Assembly (NCBI RefSeq): GCF_009858245.1
Contig: NZ_VMSB01000001.1
Coordinates: 2,108,001-2,172,000 of the forward strand
Origin: Ornithinibacter aureus
Lineage (GTDB): Bacteria; Actinomycetota; Actinomycetes; Actinomycetales; Dermatophilaceae
Length of the DNA: 64,000 nt
Direction of reading: 5' to 3'
Shown here: piece after piece, positions 32,711 to 40,984 of the stretch
How the letters are laid out: each line of letters begins with the position of its first letter
Position numbering within the stretch: position 1 is the first letter of the stretch
Program-made: the position numbers and the translations under genes
Notes under the pieces: model-generated
Seen by the model: the letters and a program-made list of their open reading frames with translations, nothing else
What the model was told of the DNA's origin: nothing
Databases searched by the model: none

Positions 32711-33949
32711 TCAGGAGACCTGCGCCACCGAGGAGGACGCGTCACGACCGGCCGGGCCACCGGGCCGGATCGACACCCGCCCGGGGTGGTCGCGCCGGTG
32801 GATCAGCAGCGAGATGCCGAGGATGACCAGGCCCAGCACGGCCAGGCCCACCCCGACGACCGAGGGCGCCCGGTAGCCGTAGCCGGCCGCGATGACGAGC
32901 CCACCGAGCCAGGCGCCGAGGGCGTTCGCGAGGTTCAGCGCCGCGTGGTTGCTGGCCGCGGCCAGGGTCTGCGCCGACCCCGCGACCTGCATGAGGCGCA
33001 GCTGCAGGTTGATGACGAGGACCGACGCGAGCACCGCGGTGAGGGCGAGGACGACCAGGGCCGGCACGGCATACGACGCCACCGCCGCGAACACCCCCAG
33101 CGCCACGCCCATCCCGACCAGACCGATGACGATCGAGCGGATGACCGACCAGTCCCCCATGCGACCGGCGACGATGTTGCCGATGAACCCCGAGACGCCG
33201 AAGACGAGCAGGAAGAGCGGCACGGCGGATGCCGGCAGGCCCGTCACGTCGGTGACCGTCGGGGCGATGTAGGAGTACATCGCGAACATGCCGCCGAAGC
33301 CGACCGCTCCGACCCCGAGGGTGAGCCACACCTGGAGGCTGGTCAGGGCGCTCAGTTCGCTGCGGACGGTGCGGGTGGGGTCGGCGGGAAGGTGCGGCAC
33401 GGCATACGCGATGAGAGCGACGGTCGCGACGCCGATCACCGCGACCAACACGTACGCGGTGCGCCACCCGTAGGCCTGGCCGAGCCACGTGGCGCCCGGC
33501 ACGCCGAGGACGTTCGCGATGGGGATGCCGAGCATGACCCGCCCGACGGCGCGACCGGCCTGGCCGCGCTGGGCGAGGTCGACGGCGACGAGTGCGGCGA
33601 CCCCGAAGAACGCACCGTGCGGCAGGCCCGCGAGCAGCCGGGCCCCGACGAGCAGCCCGTAGTCAGGGGCGATGGCCGAGAGCAGGTTGCCGATGGTGAA
33701 GGCCACCATCAGCCCGATGAGCAGCGCCTTGCGCGGCCAGGTGGCGCCGAGCACCGCGAGCAGCGGCGCACCGATGACCACCCCTGCGGCGTACGCGGAG
33801 ATCGTGTGCCCGGCGGTGGGGATGTCGACCCCCACGCCCGAGGCGATCTCGGGCAGCAGGCCCATCGTCACGAACTCGGTGGTGCCGATGGCGACGCCAC
33901 CGAGGATCAGCGCGATGGTGGCCAGGGTGGCGTGACGAGGTTGGGGCAC
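32711..33949 (-). CDS. MFS transporter, DHA1 drug-exporter type
   Basis: A 412-residue, twelve-helix major facilitator. Helix 1 is TIALILGGVAIGTTEFVTMGLLPEIA, whose G-T-T-E-F-V-x-M-G-L-L-P pattern marks the DHA1 arabinose/drug-efflux group (AraJ/CmlA-like). VGARLLAGLPHGAFFGVA is the motif of helix 4, and the second half begins after ELSALTSLQVWLTLG. GTG 33949 (V-P-Q-P-R-H) gives the expected N-terminus just before helix 1; a longer form starting near 34013 would overlap the divergent gene. The C-terminus ends with a hydrophilic Arg/Pro/Ser tail. The substrate is probably a small lipophilic toxin. It is divergent from a quinone oxidoreductase. Confidence 0.88.
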   Translation of the reverse strand: MPQPRHATLATIALILGGVAIGTTEFVTMGLLPEIASGVGVDIPTAGHTISAYAAGVVIGAPLLAVLGATWPRKALLIGLMVAFTIGNLLSAIAPDYGLLVGARLLAGLPHGAFFGVAALVAVDLAQRGQAGRAVGRVMLGIPIANVLGVPGATWLGQAYGWRTAYVLVAVIGVATVALIAYAVPHLPADPTRTVRSELSALTSLQVWLTLGVGAVGFGGMFAMYSYIAPTVTDVTGLPASAVPLFLLVFGVSGFIGNIVAGRMGDWSVIRSIVIGLVGMGVALGVFAAVASYAVPALVVLALTAVLASVLVINLQLRLMQVAGSAQTLAAASNHAALNLANALGAWLGGLVIAAGYGYRAPSVVGVGLAVLGLVILGISLLIHRRDHPGRVSIRPGGPAGRDASSSVAQVS

Positions 33950-34013
33950 TGGACGTGCAGCGCCCGCGAACGCTGCGGCATTCCCGAGAACGGCCCCCAC
34001 ATACGATGGCGGC

Positions 34014-34988
34014 ATGCGTGCAGCCATGGTGACCAGCCTCGACGGACCGGCCGCGGTGGAGGTGCTCGACCTGCCGGACCCCACGGACACCTCGAAGGTC
34101 GTCATCGAGGTCGCGGCCGCGGGGGTCTGCTTCCCCGACGTGCTCCTCACCCGTGGTCAGTACCAGATCACGCCGGACCTGCCGTTCGTGCCGGGCTCCG
34201 AGGTGGCTGGCCGGGTGCAGTCGGCACCGGCAGGCAGTGGGTTCGCCGAGGGCGATCGGGTGGCCGCCTTCCCGTTCCTCGGGGGCTTCGCCTCGGTCGT
34301 GGCCGCAGACCCGGCCATGGTCTTCCCGCTGCCCGACTCGGTGACCTTCGAGGCCGGTGCGGCGCTGCCGATGAACTACCTCACCTGCCACTTCGCGCTG
34401 CGCGAGCGGGGGCAGCTCGCCGCCGGTGAGACGGTGCTCGTGCACGGTGCCGCGGGCGGGATCGGCACCGCGGCCGTGCAGCTCGCCGCGGCGTGGGGTG
34501 CCCGCGTGATCGCGGTGGTCTCCTCGGACGACAAAGCCGGTGTGGCTCGTGCCGCCGGCGCCCATGATGTCGTTCTCGCAGACGGTTTTCGGGATGCCGT
34601 CGCTGACCTCACGGGCCGACGTGGCGTCGACCTCGTGGTCGACCCCGTGGGCGGCGACCGCTTCACCGACTCGCTGCGCTCGCTGTCACCGGGCGGACGG
34701 CTGCTCGTCATCGGCTTCACGGCAGGGTCGATTCCCGAGGTCAAGGTGAACCGACTGCTGCTCGGCAACCTCTCGGTCGTCGGGGTCGGGTGGGGTGCGT
34801 GGTGGACCGGTCGCGGGGGGCCCGGGCCCGGCTACCTGCGTCGCCAGTGGGACGACCTGCTGCCGCTGCTCGAGTCCGGAGCCATCGACCCCGTGATCGG
34901 CGAGGTCCGCGACCTCGATGACGTCGTCGCGGCCCTCACCGCAGTCGACGAGCGCCGGGCCACCGGGAAGATCCTGCTCGCCCCCTGA
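34014..34988 (+). CDS. NADPH:quinone oxidoreductase-like medium-chain dehydrogenase
   Basis: A 324-residue zeta-crystallin-type reductase. FPDVLLTRGQYQ and FVPGSEVAGRV form the GroES-like N-domain without the structural or catalytic zinc Cys, and VLVHGAAGGIGTAAVQLA is the NADPH-binding motif near residue 140. VDPVGGDRFTDSLRSL and GKILLAP close the protein. Such enzymes reduce quinones or enones in detoxification. ATG 34014 is 64 bp from the divergent MFS exporter, and the pairing of a reductase with a drug exporter suggests a shared response, although no operator was recognised between them. Confidence 0.9.
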   Translation: MRAAMVTSLDGPAAVEVLDLPDPTDTSKVVIEVAAAGVCFPDVLLTRGQYQITPDLPFVPGSEVAGRVQSAPAGSGFAEGDRVAAFPFLGGFASVVAADPAMVFPLPDSVTFEAGAALPMNYLTCHFALRERGQLAAGETVLVHGAAGGIGTAAVQLAAAWGARVIAVVSSDDKAGVARAAGAHDVVLADGFRDAVADLTGRRGVDLVVDPVGGDRFTDSLRSLSPGGRLLVIGFTAGSIPEVKVNRLLLGNLSVVGVGWGAWWTGRGGPGPGYLRRQWDDLLPLLESGAIDPVIGEVRDLDDVVAALTAVDERRATGKILLAP

Positions 34989-35024
34989 TCCGCTGCCCAG
35001 AGACGCGGCATCCGACCTTCGCCG

Positions 35025-35086
35025 GTCGAGAGGAGGCAACACGCCGACGAGGGAGAGCCGCCACCTGCGTGTTGCCTCCCCTCGAC
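35025..35086. repeat. Palindromic repeat, family E copy 2
   Basis: GTCGAGAGGAGGCAACACGC (35025-35044) matches 19 of 20 bases with the reverse complement of 35067-35086; the 22-base centre is GC-rich. The outside CGACTCGCGACTGC resembles the outer arm of the copy at 28778-28845. It lies in the 137-bp gap before nadE. Confidence 0.7.
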
Positions 35087-35125
35087 TCGCGACTGCCCCC
35101 GCGCCCGCGCAATAGGCTGCCAACC

Positions 35126-37207
35126 ATGGACTTCCGCAACATCTACGCCCAGGGATTCGCCCGCGTCGCCTCGTGCACCGTCCCCGTGGCGCTGGCCGAC
35201 CCGGCGACCAACGCCGAGCGGATCATCCAGCAGGTCAAGGCGTGCCACGACGAGGGCGTCGCCGTGGCCCTGTTCCCCGAGCTCAGCCTGTCGGGGTACG
35301 CCATCGACGACCTCCTGATGCAGGACGTGCTGCTGGATGCCGTGGACGAGGCCGTCGTGACCATCGCCGAGGCGACCGCCAAGGTGCTCCCGCTGGTCGT
35401 CGTCGGGGCCCCGCTGCGGCACGGCAACCGGCTCTACAACTGCGGCATCGTCATCCACCGCGGCGAGGTCCTCGGGGTCTCCCCCAAGTCGTTCCTGCCG
35501 AACTACCGCGAGTTCTACGAGAAGCGGCACTTCGCCTCCGGGGCCGGCCACCAGGGCGAGTTCCTCGTGCGGCCCCAGTGGCCCGGTGCCGACGTCGACG
35601 GCGAGATCCCCTTCGGCCCCGACCTGGTCTTCACCGCCGACGACCAGCCCGACCTGGTCGTGCACGTCGAGATCTGCGAGGACATGTGGGTGCCGGTGCC
35701 GCCGAGCCACGAAGCCGCGCTGGCCGGGGCCACCGTGCTGCTCAACCTCTCCGCCTCCCCCATCACGGTCGGGCGCGCCGAGGACCGCCACCTGCTCGCG
35801 CGTTCGGCCAGCGCTCGGTGCCTCGCGGCCTACCTCTACGCCGCCGCGAGCGACGGCGAGTCGACGACCGACCTGTCGTGGGACGGCATGACGATGGTCT
35901 ACGAGATGGGTGACCTGCTCGGCGAGTCCGACCGATTCCCGGACGGCCCCCGCCGCACCGTCGTCGACGTCGACCTCGACCGGCTGCGCCAGGAGCGGAT
36001 CCGCCAGGGCAGCTTCCACGACAACGCGGAGGCGTACGCGGCCGATCAGGGCGGGTTCCGCGTCGTGCCGTTCACGCTGCGTCCGCCGAGCGGTGACCTC
36101 GGGTTGCGCCGCGCCGTCGACCGCTTCCCCTTCGTGCCCGACGACGAGGACCGCCTGGCCCAGGACTGCTACGAGGCCTACAACATCCAGGTCTCCGGGC
36201 TCGAGCAGCGGATGCGCGCCATCGGCGGCGGCGACCCGGCCCGAATGCCGACAATCGTCATCGGCGTCTCGGGCGGGCTCGACTCCACCCACGCGCTGAT
36301 CGTCGCGGCCAAGGCGTGCGACCGGCTCGACCTGCCGCGCACCCACATCATCGGCTTCACGATGCCGGGCTTCGCGACGAGCGGCGGCACCAAGAGCAAC
36401 GCCATCCACCTCATGGAGTCGCTCGGCATCACGTGGGAAGAGCTCGACATCCGCCCCGCGGCCACCCAGATGCTCAAGGACCTCGGCCACCCGTTCGGCC
36501 GCGGAGAGGAGGTGTACGACGTCACCTTCGAGAACGTGCAGGCCGGGCTGCGCACCGACTACCTGTTCCGGGCCGCCAACCAGCGCGGCGGCATCGTGCT
36601 CGGCACCGGCGACCTGTCCGAGCTCGCGCTCGGCTGGTGCACATACGGCGTCGGGGACCAGATGTCGCACTACGGGGTCAACACCGGGGTGCCGAAGACG
36701 CTGATGCAGCACCTCATCCGCTGGGTGGTGTCGTCGGGCCAGTTCGAGGGCCCGGTCAACGGCACGCTCCTGAAGATCCTCGACCAGGAGATCAGCCCCG
36801 AGCTCGTGCCGGCCAAGGAGGGCGAGCGCATCCAGTCCACCGAGGACTCGGTCGGCCCGTACGCCCTGCAGGACTTCACCCTGTTCCATGTCCTGCGCCG
36901 CGGGTACCGACCGAGCAAGATCGCGTTCCTCGCCGAGCACGCGTGGTCGGATGCCGGGAGCGGGCTGTGGCCGTCAGGTTACCCGGAAGGCGCGCGGCCG
37001 GCATACGACCTCGCGACCATCCGCCGCTGGATGAAGACCTTCCACTGGCGCTTCTTCGCCAACCAGTTCAAGCGATCGGCGATCCCGAACGGGCCGAAGG
37101 TCGTCTCGGGCGGGTCGCTGTCCCCGCGCGGGGACTGGCGGATGCCGTCGGACGCCGGGTCGGGCCCGTGGCTCGCCGAGCTCGAGGCGAACGTCCCGCA
37201 GGCCTAG
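35126..37207 (+). CDS. nadE: Glutamine-dependent NAD+ synthetase
   Basis: A 693-residue two-domain enzyme that makes NAD+ from deamido-NAD+, ATP and glutamine, the last step of NAD biosynthesis. Residues 1-300 are the nitrilase-type glutaminase domain: Glu in LFPELSLSGYAIDD, Lys in SPKSFLPNYREFYEKR and the nucleophile Cys in EICEDMWVP (near residue 183). Residues 330-690 form the synthetase with the PP-loop VIGVSGGLDSTHALI near 380, FTMPGFATS and NVQAGLRTDYLFRAAN. The length matches the long mycobacterial-type NadE. Its TAG overlaps the stop of the convergent acyltransferase gene by 3 bp. Confidence 0.96.
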   Translation: MDFRNIYAQGFARVASCTVPVALADPATNAERIIQQVKACHDEGVAVALFPELSLSGYAIDDLLMQDVLLDAVDEAVVTIAEATAKVLPLVVVGAPLRHGNRLYNCGIVIHRGEVLGVSPKSFLPNYREFYEKRHFASGAGHQGEFLVRPQWPGADVDGEIPFGPDLVFTADDQPDLVVHVEICEDMWVPVPPSHEAALAGATVLLNLSASPITVGRAEDRHLLARSASARCLAAYLYAAASDGESTTDLSWDGMTMVYEMGDLLGESDRFPDGPRRTVVDVDLDRLRQERIRQGSFHDNAEAYAADQGGFRVVPFTLRPPSGDLGLRRAVDRFPFVPDDEDRLAQDCYEAYNIQVSGLEQRMRAIGGGDPARMPTIVIGVSGGLDSTHALIVAAKACDRLDLPRTHIIGFTMPGFATSGGTKSNAIHLMESLGITWEELDIRPAATQMLKDLGHPFGRGEEVYDVTFENVQAGLRTDYLFRAANQRGGIVLGTGDLSELALGWCTYGVGDQMSHYGVNTGVPKTLMQHLIRWVVSSGQFEGPVNGTLLKILDQEISPELVPAKEGERIQSTEDSVGPYALQDFTLFHVLRRGYRPSKIAFLAEHAWSDAGSGLWPSGYPEGARPAYDLATIRRWMKTFHWRFFANQFKRSAIPNGPKVVSGGSLSPRGDWRMPSDAGSGPWLAELEANVPQA

Positions 37208-37788
37208 CTGGCCTCACCCGCGGTGAGCTCCTCGCGCAGGCGGGGCTCGGTGCGGCGCTCGGGGTGGATGCCGCGCTTGTCGGCGTAGAACTCGCGCACG
37301 AGGTCCATGTCGGCGACGACATCCTTCGTGGGCTTGAAGGTCGGGCCGAAGCCTGAGGTCTTGGTCGGCCCGTCGACGAACGCGAGCGAGATCGGCAGCC
37401 CGGTCGAGCGGGCGATCCGCCAGAACCCCGACTTCCAGTACTCACCCTTGCTGCGGGTGCCCTCGGCGGCGAGGATCAGCAGGAACGGCTCACCGGTGCG
37501 GGCCTGCGCCACGAGCTGGCGGATGACTGCGCCGGGGTTGGAGCGGTCGAGCGGGATGCCGCCGAGCCGGGGCAGCAGCCACCCGAGGGGGCCGCGGAAG
37601 ATCTCCTGCTTGATGAGCACCCGGGGGGAGACACCGCCGCGCCACATGATGAGCAGCATCATGACGAAGTCCCAGTTGGAGGTGTGCGGGGCACCGACGA
37701 GGATGCCGGTGCGCGGCACCTCGCCCACGGCGGTCCAGCCGGTGGCGCGCAGCACGAAGGCCGCGAATCGAGCGCGCAACGAGGTCAT
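37204..37788 (-). CDS. 1-acyl-sn-glycerol-3-phosphate acyltransferase-like protein
   Basis: A 194-residue PlsC-family acyltransferase. GAPHTSNWDFVMMLL contains the catalytic H-x-x-x-x-D (H-T-S-N-W-D), and LILAAEGTRSKGEYWKSGF contains the E-G-T-R substrate motif. The WRIARSTGLPISLAFVD segment is typical of the small bacterial subgroup (about 190-210 residues). It should acylate lysophosphatidic acid or a related glycerolipid at the membrane. ATG 37788 overlaps the stop of the GNAT gene (ATGA), so the two are coupled. Confidence 0.88.
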   Translation of the reverse strand: MTSLRARFAAFVLRATGWTAVGEVPRTGILVGAPHTSNWDFVMMLLIMWRGGVSPRVLIKQEIFRGPLGWLLPRLGGIPLDRSNPGAVIRQLVAQARTGEPFLLILAAEGTRSKGEYWKSGFWRIARSTGLPISLAFVDGPTKTSGFGPTFKPTKDVVADMDLVREFYADKRGIHPERRTEPRLREELTAGEAS

Positions 37789-38288
37789 CGCAGCTCCCGC
37801 CCGGCAACGGCATCCAACGCCGGTCCATCGAGGCGGAAGCGGGTCCACTCATCTTGGGCGACCGCGCCGATCGACTCGTAGAACCCGATGCTCGGGGTGT
37901 TCCAGTCGAGCACCCACCACTCGAGCCGGTGGTAGCCGCGCTCGACGCAGATGTCGGCCAGTGTGCTCAGCAGCTGCTGCCCCAGGCCTGAGCCGCGCTG
38001 AGCCGGTGTGACGTACAGGTCCTCGAGCCAGAGGCCGTGGGTGCCGGTCCACGTGGAGAACGACAGGAACCAGATGGCGCACCCCACGACCTCACCGTCG
38101 ACCTCTGCGACGTGGGCGAATGCTGCCGGCTCACGGCCGTCGGGGAACAGCGCCTCGCTGAGCTGGTCGAGGGTCGTGTCGACCTCGTGCAGGGCCTTCT
38201 CGTACTCGGCGAGCTCGCGCACGAGGCGAAGGATCACGGGCACGTCAGCGACGACGGCGGGACGGACGCGGGAGGTGGCGGGAGGCAT
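37785..38288 (-). CDS. GNAT family N-acetyltransferase
   Basis: A 167-residue acetyltransferase with LWLEDLYVTPAQRGSGLGQQLL (motif A; R-G-x-G-x-G loop) and NTPSIGFYESIGA (motif B). VILRLVRELAEYEKALHEV near the N-terminus resembles the diamine/spermidine N-acetyltransferase (SSAT) group. ATG 38288 starts at MPPATSRVRP. It shares an operon with the acyltransferase downstream. The acceptor could be a diamine or thialysine, inferred from family resemblance only. Confidence 0.87.
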   Translation of the reverse strand: MPPATSRVRPAVVADVPVILRLVRELAEYEKALHEVDTTLDQLSEALFPDGREPAAFAHVAEVDGEVVGCAIWFLSFSTWTGTHGLWLEDLYVTPAQRGSGLGQQLLSTLADICVERGYHRLEWWVLDWNTPSIGFYESIGAVAQDEWTRFRLDGPALDAVAGRELR

Positions 38289-38335
38289 ACGGGTCAATCT
38301 ACGGACCCACCCGAGGTGGCGACCCAGCGCCATGG

Positions 38336-38707
38336 TCAGCGGATCTGGCGGATGCCGTCCGCGTCACCCCACGCCATGTCGGCGGTGAGCACGGGAACCC
38401 CGAGCCGATCAGCGGTCGCCAGGCAGACCCGGTCTGCCAGCGACAGGGGCGTTCCCGGTGCCCAGAGGTCGGCGGCGGCGACGGCATCCTCCTGCGTCAT
38501 CGGCACGACCTCGAGGGTGAAACTGGAGAGCAGGCCGGCAACTGGCACCCAGTCGACATCGGCGTGGCGGATCTTCTGCGCCACCTCGCTGTAGTTGACG
38601 GCCGAGCAGGCCGCCCCGGCAATCAGGGCCGCCTCCACCACGTCGGCACCCGGCTCGTCGTTGAGGAAGGCCAGCACGGCCGATGCGTCCAGGAGCGAGT
38701 GGATCAT
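38336..38707 (-). CDS. vapC: VapC-type PIN-domain toxin
   Basis: A 123-residue PIN-domain ribonuclease. The acidic active site is visible as Asp in SLLDASAVLAFLNDEPG, Glu in NYSEVAQK, Asp in SLADRVCLATA and Asp in VLTADMAW. VapC toxins cut tRNA or rRNA and are neutralised by the cognate VapB. Its start overlaps the stop of the antitoxin gene (ATGA at 38704-38707), the normal order antitoxin then toxin. All four carboxylates are present, so the toxin looks functional. Confidence 0.92.
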   Translation of the reverse strand: MIHSLLDASAVLAFLNDEPGADVVEAALIAGAACSAVNYSEVAQKIRHADVDWVPVAGLLSSFTLEVVPMTQEDAVAAADLWAPGTPLSLADRVCLATADRLGVPVLTADMAWGDADGIRQIR

Positions 38708-38946
38708 GCAGATTCCGAGAGAGCCTCTGCCCGGCGTTCGGCAAGCAGCTCGGCGACGACGTCCCTGCCGGCGAGTTGTGTCTTGATCATCGCCTTGGCC
38801 TGCGCGCGGGTGAGCAGGAGCAGGCCAGACGACGACTCGACGAGGATCAGGGGCGTCCCGGGCTCGAGGTTGGCAGCTGAGCGCACCTCCGCGGGAATGA
38901 CCAACCGGCCGCGGTCTCCCATCACGATGGCGTGCGTCCCACTCAT
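38704..38946 (-). CDS. vapB: VapB-type AbrB/SpoVT antitoxin
   Basis: An 80-residue protein with an N-terminal AbrB swapped-hairpin DNA-binding domain (VMGDRGRLVIPAEVRSAANLEPGTPLILVE) and a helical C-terminus, about residues 45-80, that would wrap the toxin. ATG 38946 is the only good start. It pairs with the VapC gene downstream and should repress the operon; the palindrome CCACGTGG about 15 bp upstream is a possible binding site. Confidence 0.9.
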   Translation of the reverse strand: MSGTHAIVMGDRGRLVIPAEVRSAANLEPGTPLILVESSSGLLLLTRAQAKAMIKTQLAGRDVVAELLAERRAEALSESA

Positions 38947-39008
38947 GAGTTCAACGTACCACGTGGCCAGCACGAAGCCCACGGGTCGGGGCCAGCCGCC
39001 GACCTGGA

Positions 39009-39083
39009 GGGGGTGCCTCCATGAACCCTTGCTCCCTGCAAGGAATCCCTGACGCGCAGCAAGGACCCCCACAGGCAGCCCCA
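39009..39083. repeat. Family B intergenic repeat
   Basis: GGGGTGCCT at the left pairs with AGGCAGCCCC at the right, and the core CTGCAAGGAATCCCTGACGC with AGCAAGGACCCCCAC fits the other family B copies. It fills much of the 230-bp gap between the divergent VapBC and macro-domain genes. A run of GTCGGC hexamers (39135-39162) follows just before the macro-domain gene. Confidence 0.75.
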
Positions 39084-39176
39084 TCCCCCGCCGACCCCTC
39101 TGCGCACCCAGCTGATCGCGGGATGCTGCGCGTCGGGGGTCGGCGTCGGCGTCGGCGTCGGCGATACGTTGGCGCC

Positions 39177-39677
39177 ATGGAGATCACGGTCGTCGAGGGC
39201 GACATCACCGCTCAGGACGTCGACGCCATCGTCAACGCCGCCAACCGCGCGATGCGAGGTGGCGGTGGGGTGGATGGAGCCATCCACCGTGCCGGTGGGC
39301 CAGCAGTCCTGGAGGACTGCCGCAGGCGGTTTCCGGCCGGGCTCGCAACGGGCGACGCCGGATGGACCACAGCAGGCTTGCTGCCGGCTCGGTGGGTGAT
39401 CCACGTGGTCGGTCCGAACTACAACCGCGGCGAGCGCGACCGCACTCTGCTGACCTCCTGCTACCACCGGGCGCTCGCGGTGGCCGACGACCTCGGTGCA
39501 CACACGGTCGCGTTCCCCCTGATCAGCGCCGGCAGCTACGGCTGGCCGAAGACCGACGCGATCGACGCGGCCCTGGAGGTGTTTCGAGCAGCGCAGACGC
39601 AGGTGGCCGAAGCCCGCATGGTGGCGTTCGACAGCTCGACGTACGCCGCGATTCAGGACGCCCTTCGGCGCGGCTGA
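39177..39677 (+). CDS. Macro-domain protein (O-acetyl-ADP-ribose deacetylase-like)
   Basis: A 166-residue stand-alone macro domain. VEGDITAQDVDAIVNAANRAMRGGGGVDGAIHRAGG contains the adenine-proximal Asp, the NAAN motif and the Gly-rich loop; FPLISAGSYGWPK is the second phosphate loop. This is the MacroD/YmdB type, which removes ADP-ribose or deacetylates O-acetyl-ADP-ribose. The ATG is at 39177. It is monocistronic and sits next to a toxin-antitoxin pair on the other strand; no ADP-ribosyltransferase is in the window. Confidence 0.93.
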   Translation: MEITVVEGDITAQDVDAIVNAANRAMRGGGGVDGAIHRAGGPAVLEDCRRRFPAGLATGDAGWTTAGLLPARWVIHVVGPNYNRGERDRTLLTSCYHRALAVADDLGAHTVAFPLISAGSYGWPKTDAIDAALEVFRAAQTQVAEARMVAFDSSTYAAIQDALRRG

Positions 39678-39708
39678 CCCTGTCAGGTGCGGCGCTGCGC
39701 GACGTTGG

Positions 39709-40965
39709 TCAGTGGGGTCGGGCGGCAGCGCGCAGCACGGACGTCAGCGCCGCGAGGTTCCCCGCCGCGGCGCGAGCAGCCGCGAGGTCGAGGCGGGCTC
39801 CGGCGGCGATCGCCGGCCCGGCTGCTCGCACCACGCGGGCGACAGCCGGCCCGTGGGTGGCGCCGCACGCCGCCACGAGCACGTCGTCGACCACGGAGAG
39901 CACGAGCAGGCCGCCCGGCACGTCGAGCACCTCCTCGCGCGCTCCGCCCGGGGCGACACCCATCGCCTGCACCGTCGCGTCGTACTGGTCGGACCACCAC
40001 CACGGCACGTCGGTGAAGGCATCCTCCTGGCCGAGCACCGTGTGGGCAGCCACCTCACCCTGACGCCCGGCCGCCGTGAACGACTCGAGCCGGATGCCGT
40101 GTGCCTCACCCGGGTGCCGGGTGCGCACCGCGTCACCGGCGGCGAACACGTGGGGATGCGACGTGCGTCCGGACGGGTCGATGAGGATGCCGTCGTCGAC
40201 CGCCAGCCCCGCGGACCGGGCCAGCTCGTCCCGCGGGACGATGCCGATGCCCGCCACCACCGCGTCGGCCGGCACGACGGTTCCGTCGGCCAGCCGGACA
40301 CCGGTGACCACCCCGTCCGGCGAGCGCAGCACGGCATCCGGTGTCACCCCCGTGCGCACGACCACACCGCGTGCCTCGTGGAGGTCGCACAACCAGCCGG
40401 CCACCGCCGCGGGGACGCCTCGCGCGAGCACCCGGTCCGCCGCCTCGAGGACCACGACGTCCACCCCGCGGGTCGTGGCGGCAGCAGCCACCTCGAGGCC
40501 GATGACGCCCCCGCCGACGATGACCAGGCGGCTCGCGTGGCCCAGCGCCGAGGCGAGCCCCACCGCGTCCGTGGTGTCGCGCAGGTAGTGCACACCCGCT
40601 CCGTCAGCCCCGGGGAGAGCGAGCCGCCGGGGCTGCGCCCCCGTCGCGAGGATCACCGACTCGAAGGGGATCTCTTCACCGGATGCCGTGACGAGCCGCC
40701 TCGCGTCGGGGTCCAGGCTGGCGACTCTTGTCCTGGTGCGCACCTCGATGCGCTCACGCCACGGAGCCCCTGCGGGCCACACCTCGGGCACCGTCGCACC
40801 CGGGTGCAGCAGCACGTCCTTGGAGAGCACCGTGCGGTCGTACGGGGAGCGGTCCTCCTCGGTGAGGAGAACGACGTGCCGACCTGCGGCTGCGAGGGCG
40901 CGCGCCGCGGCACCGGCAGCGGGGCCGCCACCCACGACGACGGCATCCGGTCGGTGGGAACTCAT
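39709..40965 (-). CDS. FAD/NAD(P)-dependent ferredoxin reductase-like protein
   Basis: A 418-residue flavoprotein of the BphA4/putidaredoxin-reductase family. It has VVVGGGPAAGAAARALA for FAD (residues 8-24), PYDRTVLSKD, VILATGAQPRRLALPG, VIVGGGVIGLEVAAAA for NAD(P)H near 150 and HVFAAGDAVRTRHP for the second FAD contact. The C-terminal reductase-specific domain (WWWSDQYDATVQAMG) is complete. It normally passes electrons from NAD(P)H to a ferredoxin that serves an oxygenase, yet no ferredoxin, P450 or oxygenase gene is adjacent. ATG 40965 was chosen; the methyltransferase gene ends 19 bp upstream, so cotranscription is possible. Confidence 0.9.
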   Translation of the reverse strand: MSSHRPDAVVVGGGPAAGAAARALAAAGRHVVLLTEEDRSPYDRTVLSKDVLLHPGATVPEVWPAGAPWRERIEVRTRTRVASLDPDARRLVTASGEEIPFESVILATGAQPRRLALPGADGAGVHYLRDTTDAVGLASALGHASRLVIVGGGVIGLEVAAAATTRGVDVVVLEAADRVLARGVPAAVAGWLCDLHEARGVVVRTGVTPDAVLRSPDGVVTGVRLADGTVVPADAVVAGIGIVPRDELARSAGLAVDDGILIDPSGRTSHPHVFAAGDAVRTRHPGEAHGIRLESFTAAGRQGEVAAHTVLGQEDAFTDVPWWWSDQYDATVQAMGVAPGGAREEVLDVPGGLLVLSVVDDVLVAACGATHGPAVARVVRAAGPAIAAGARLDLAAARAAAGNLAALTSVLRAAARPH

Positions 40966-40984
40966 CGGCTGCGGCTGCGCCGGC

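Noticed and set aside
39135-39162. GTCGGC hexamer run as a phase-variable promoter
   Set aside because: There are only about four imperfect units in GC-rich DNA; nothing links it to switching.
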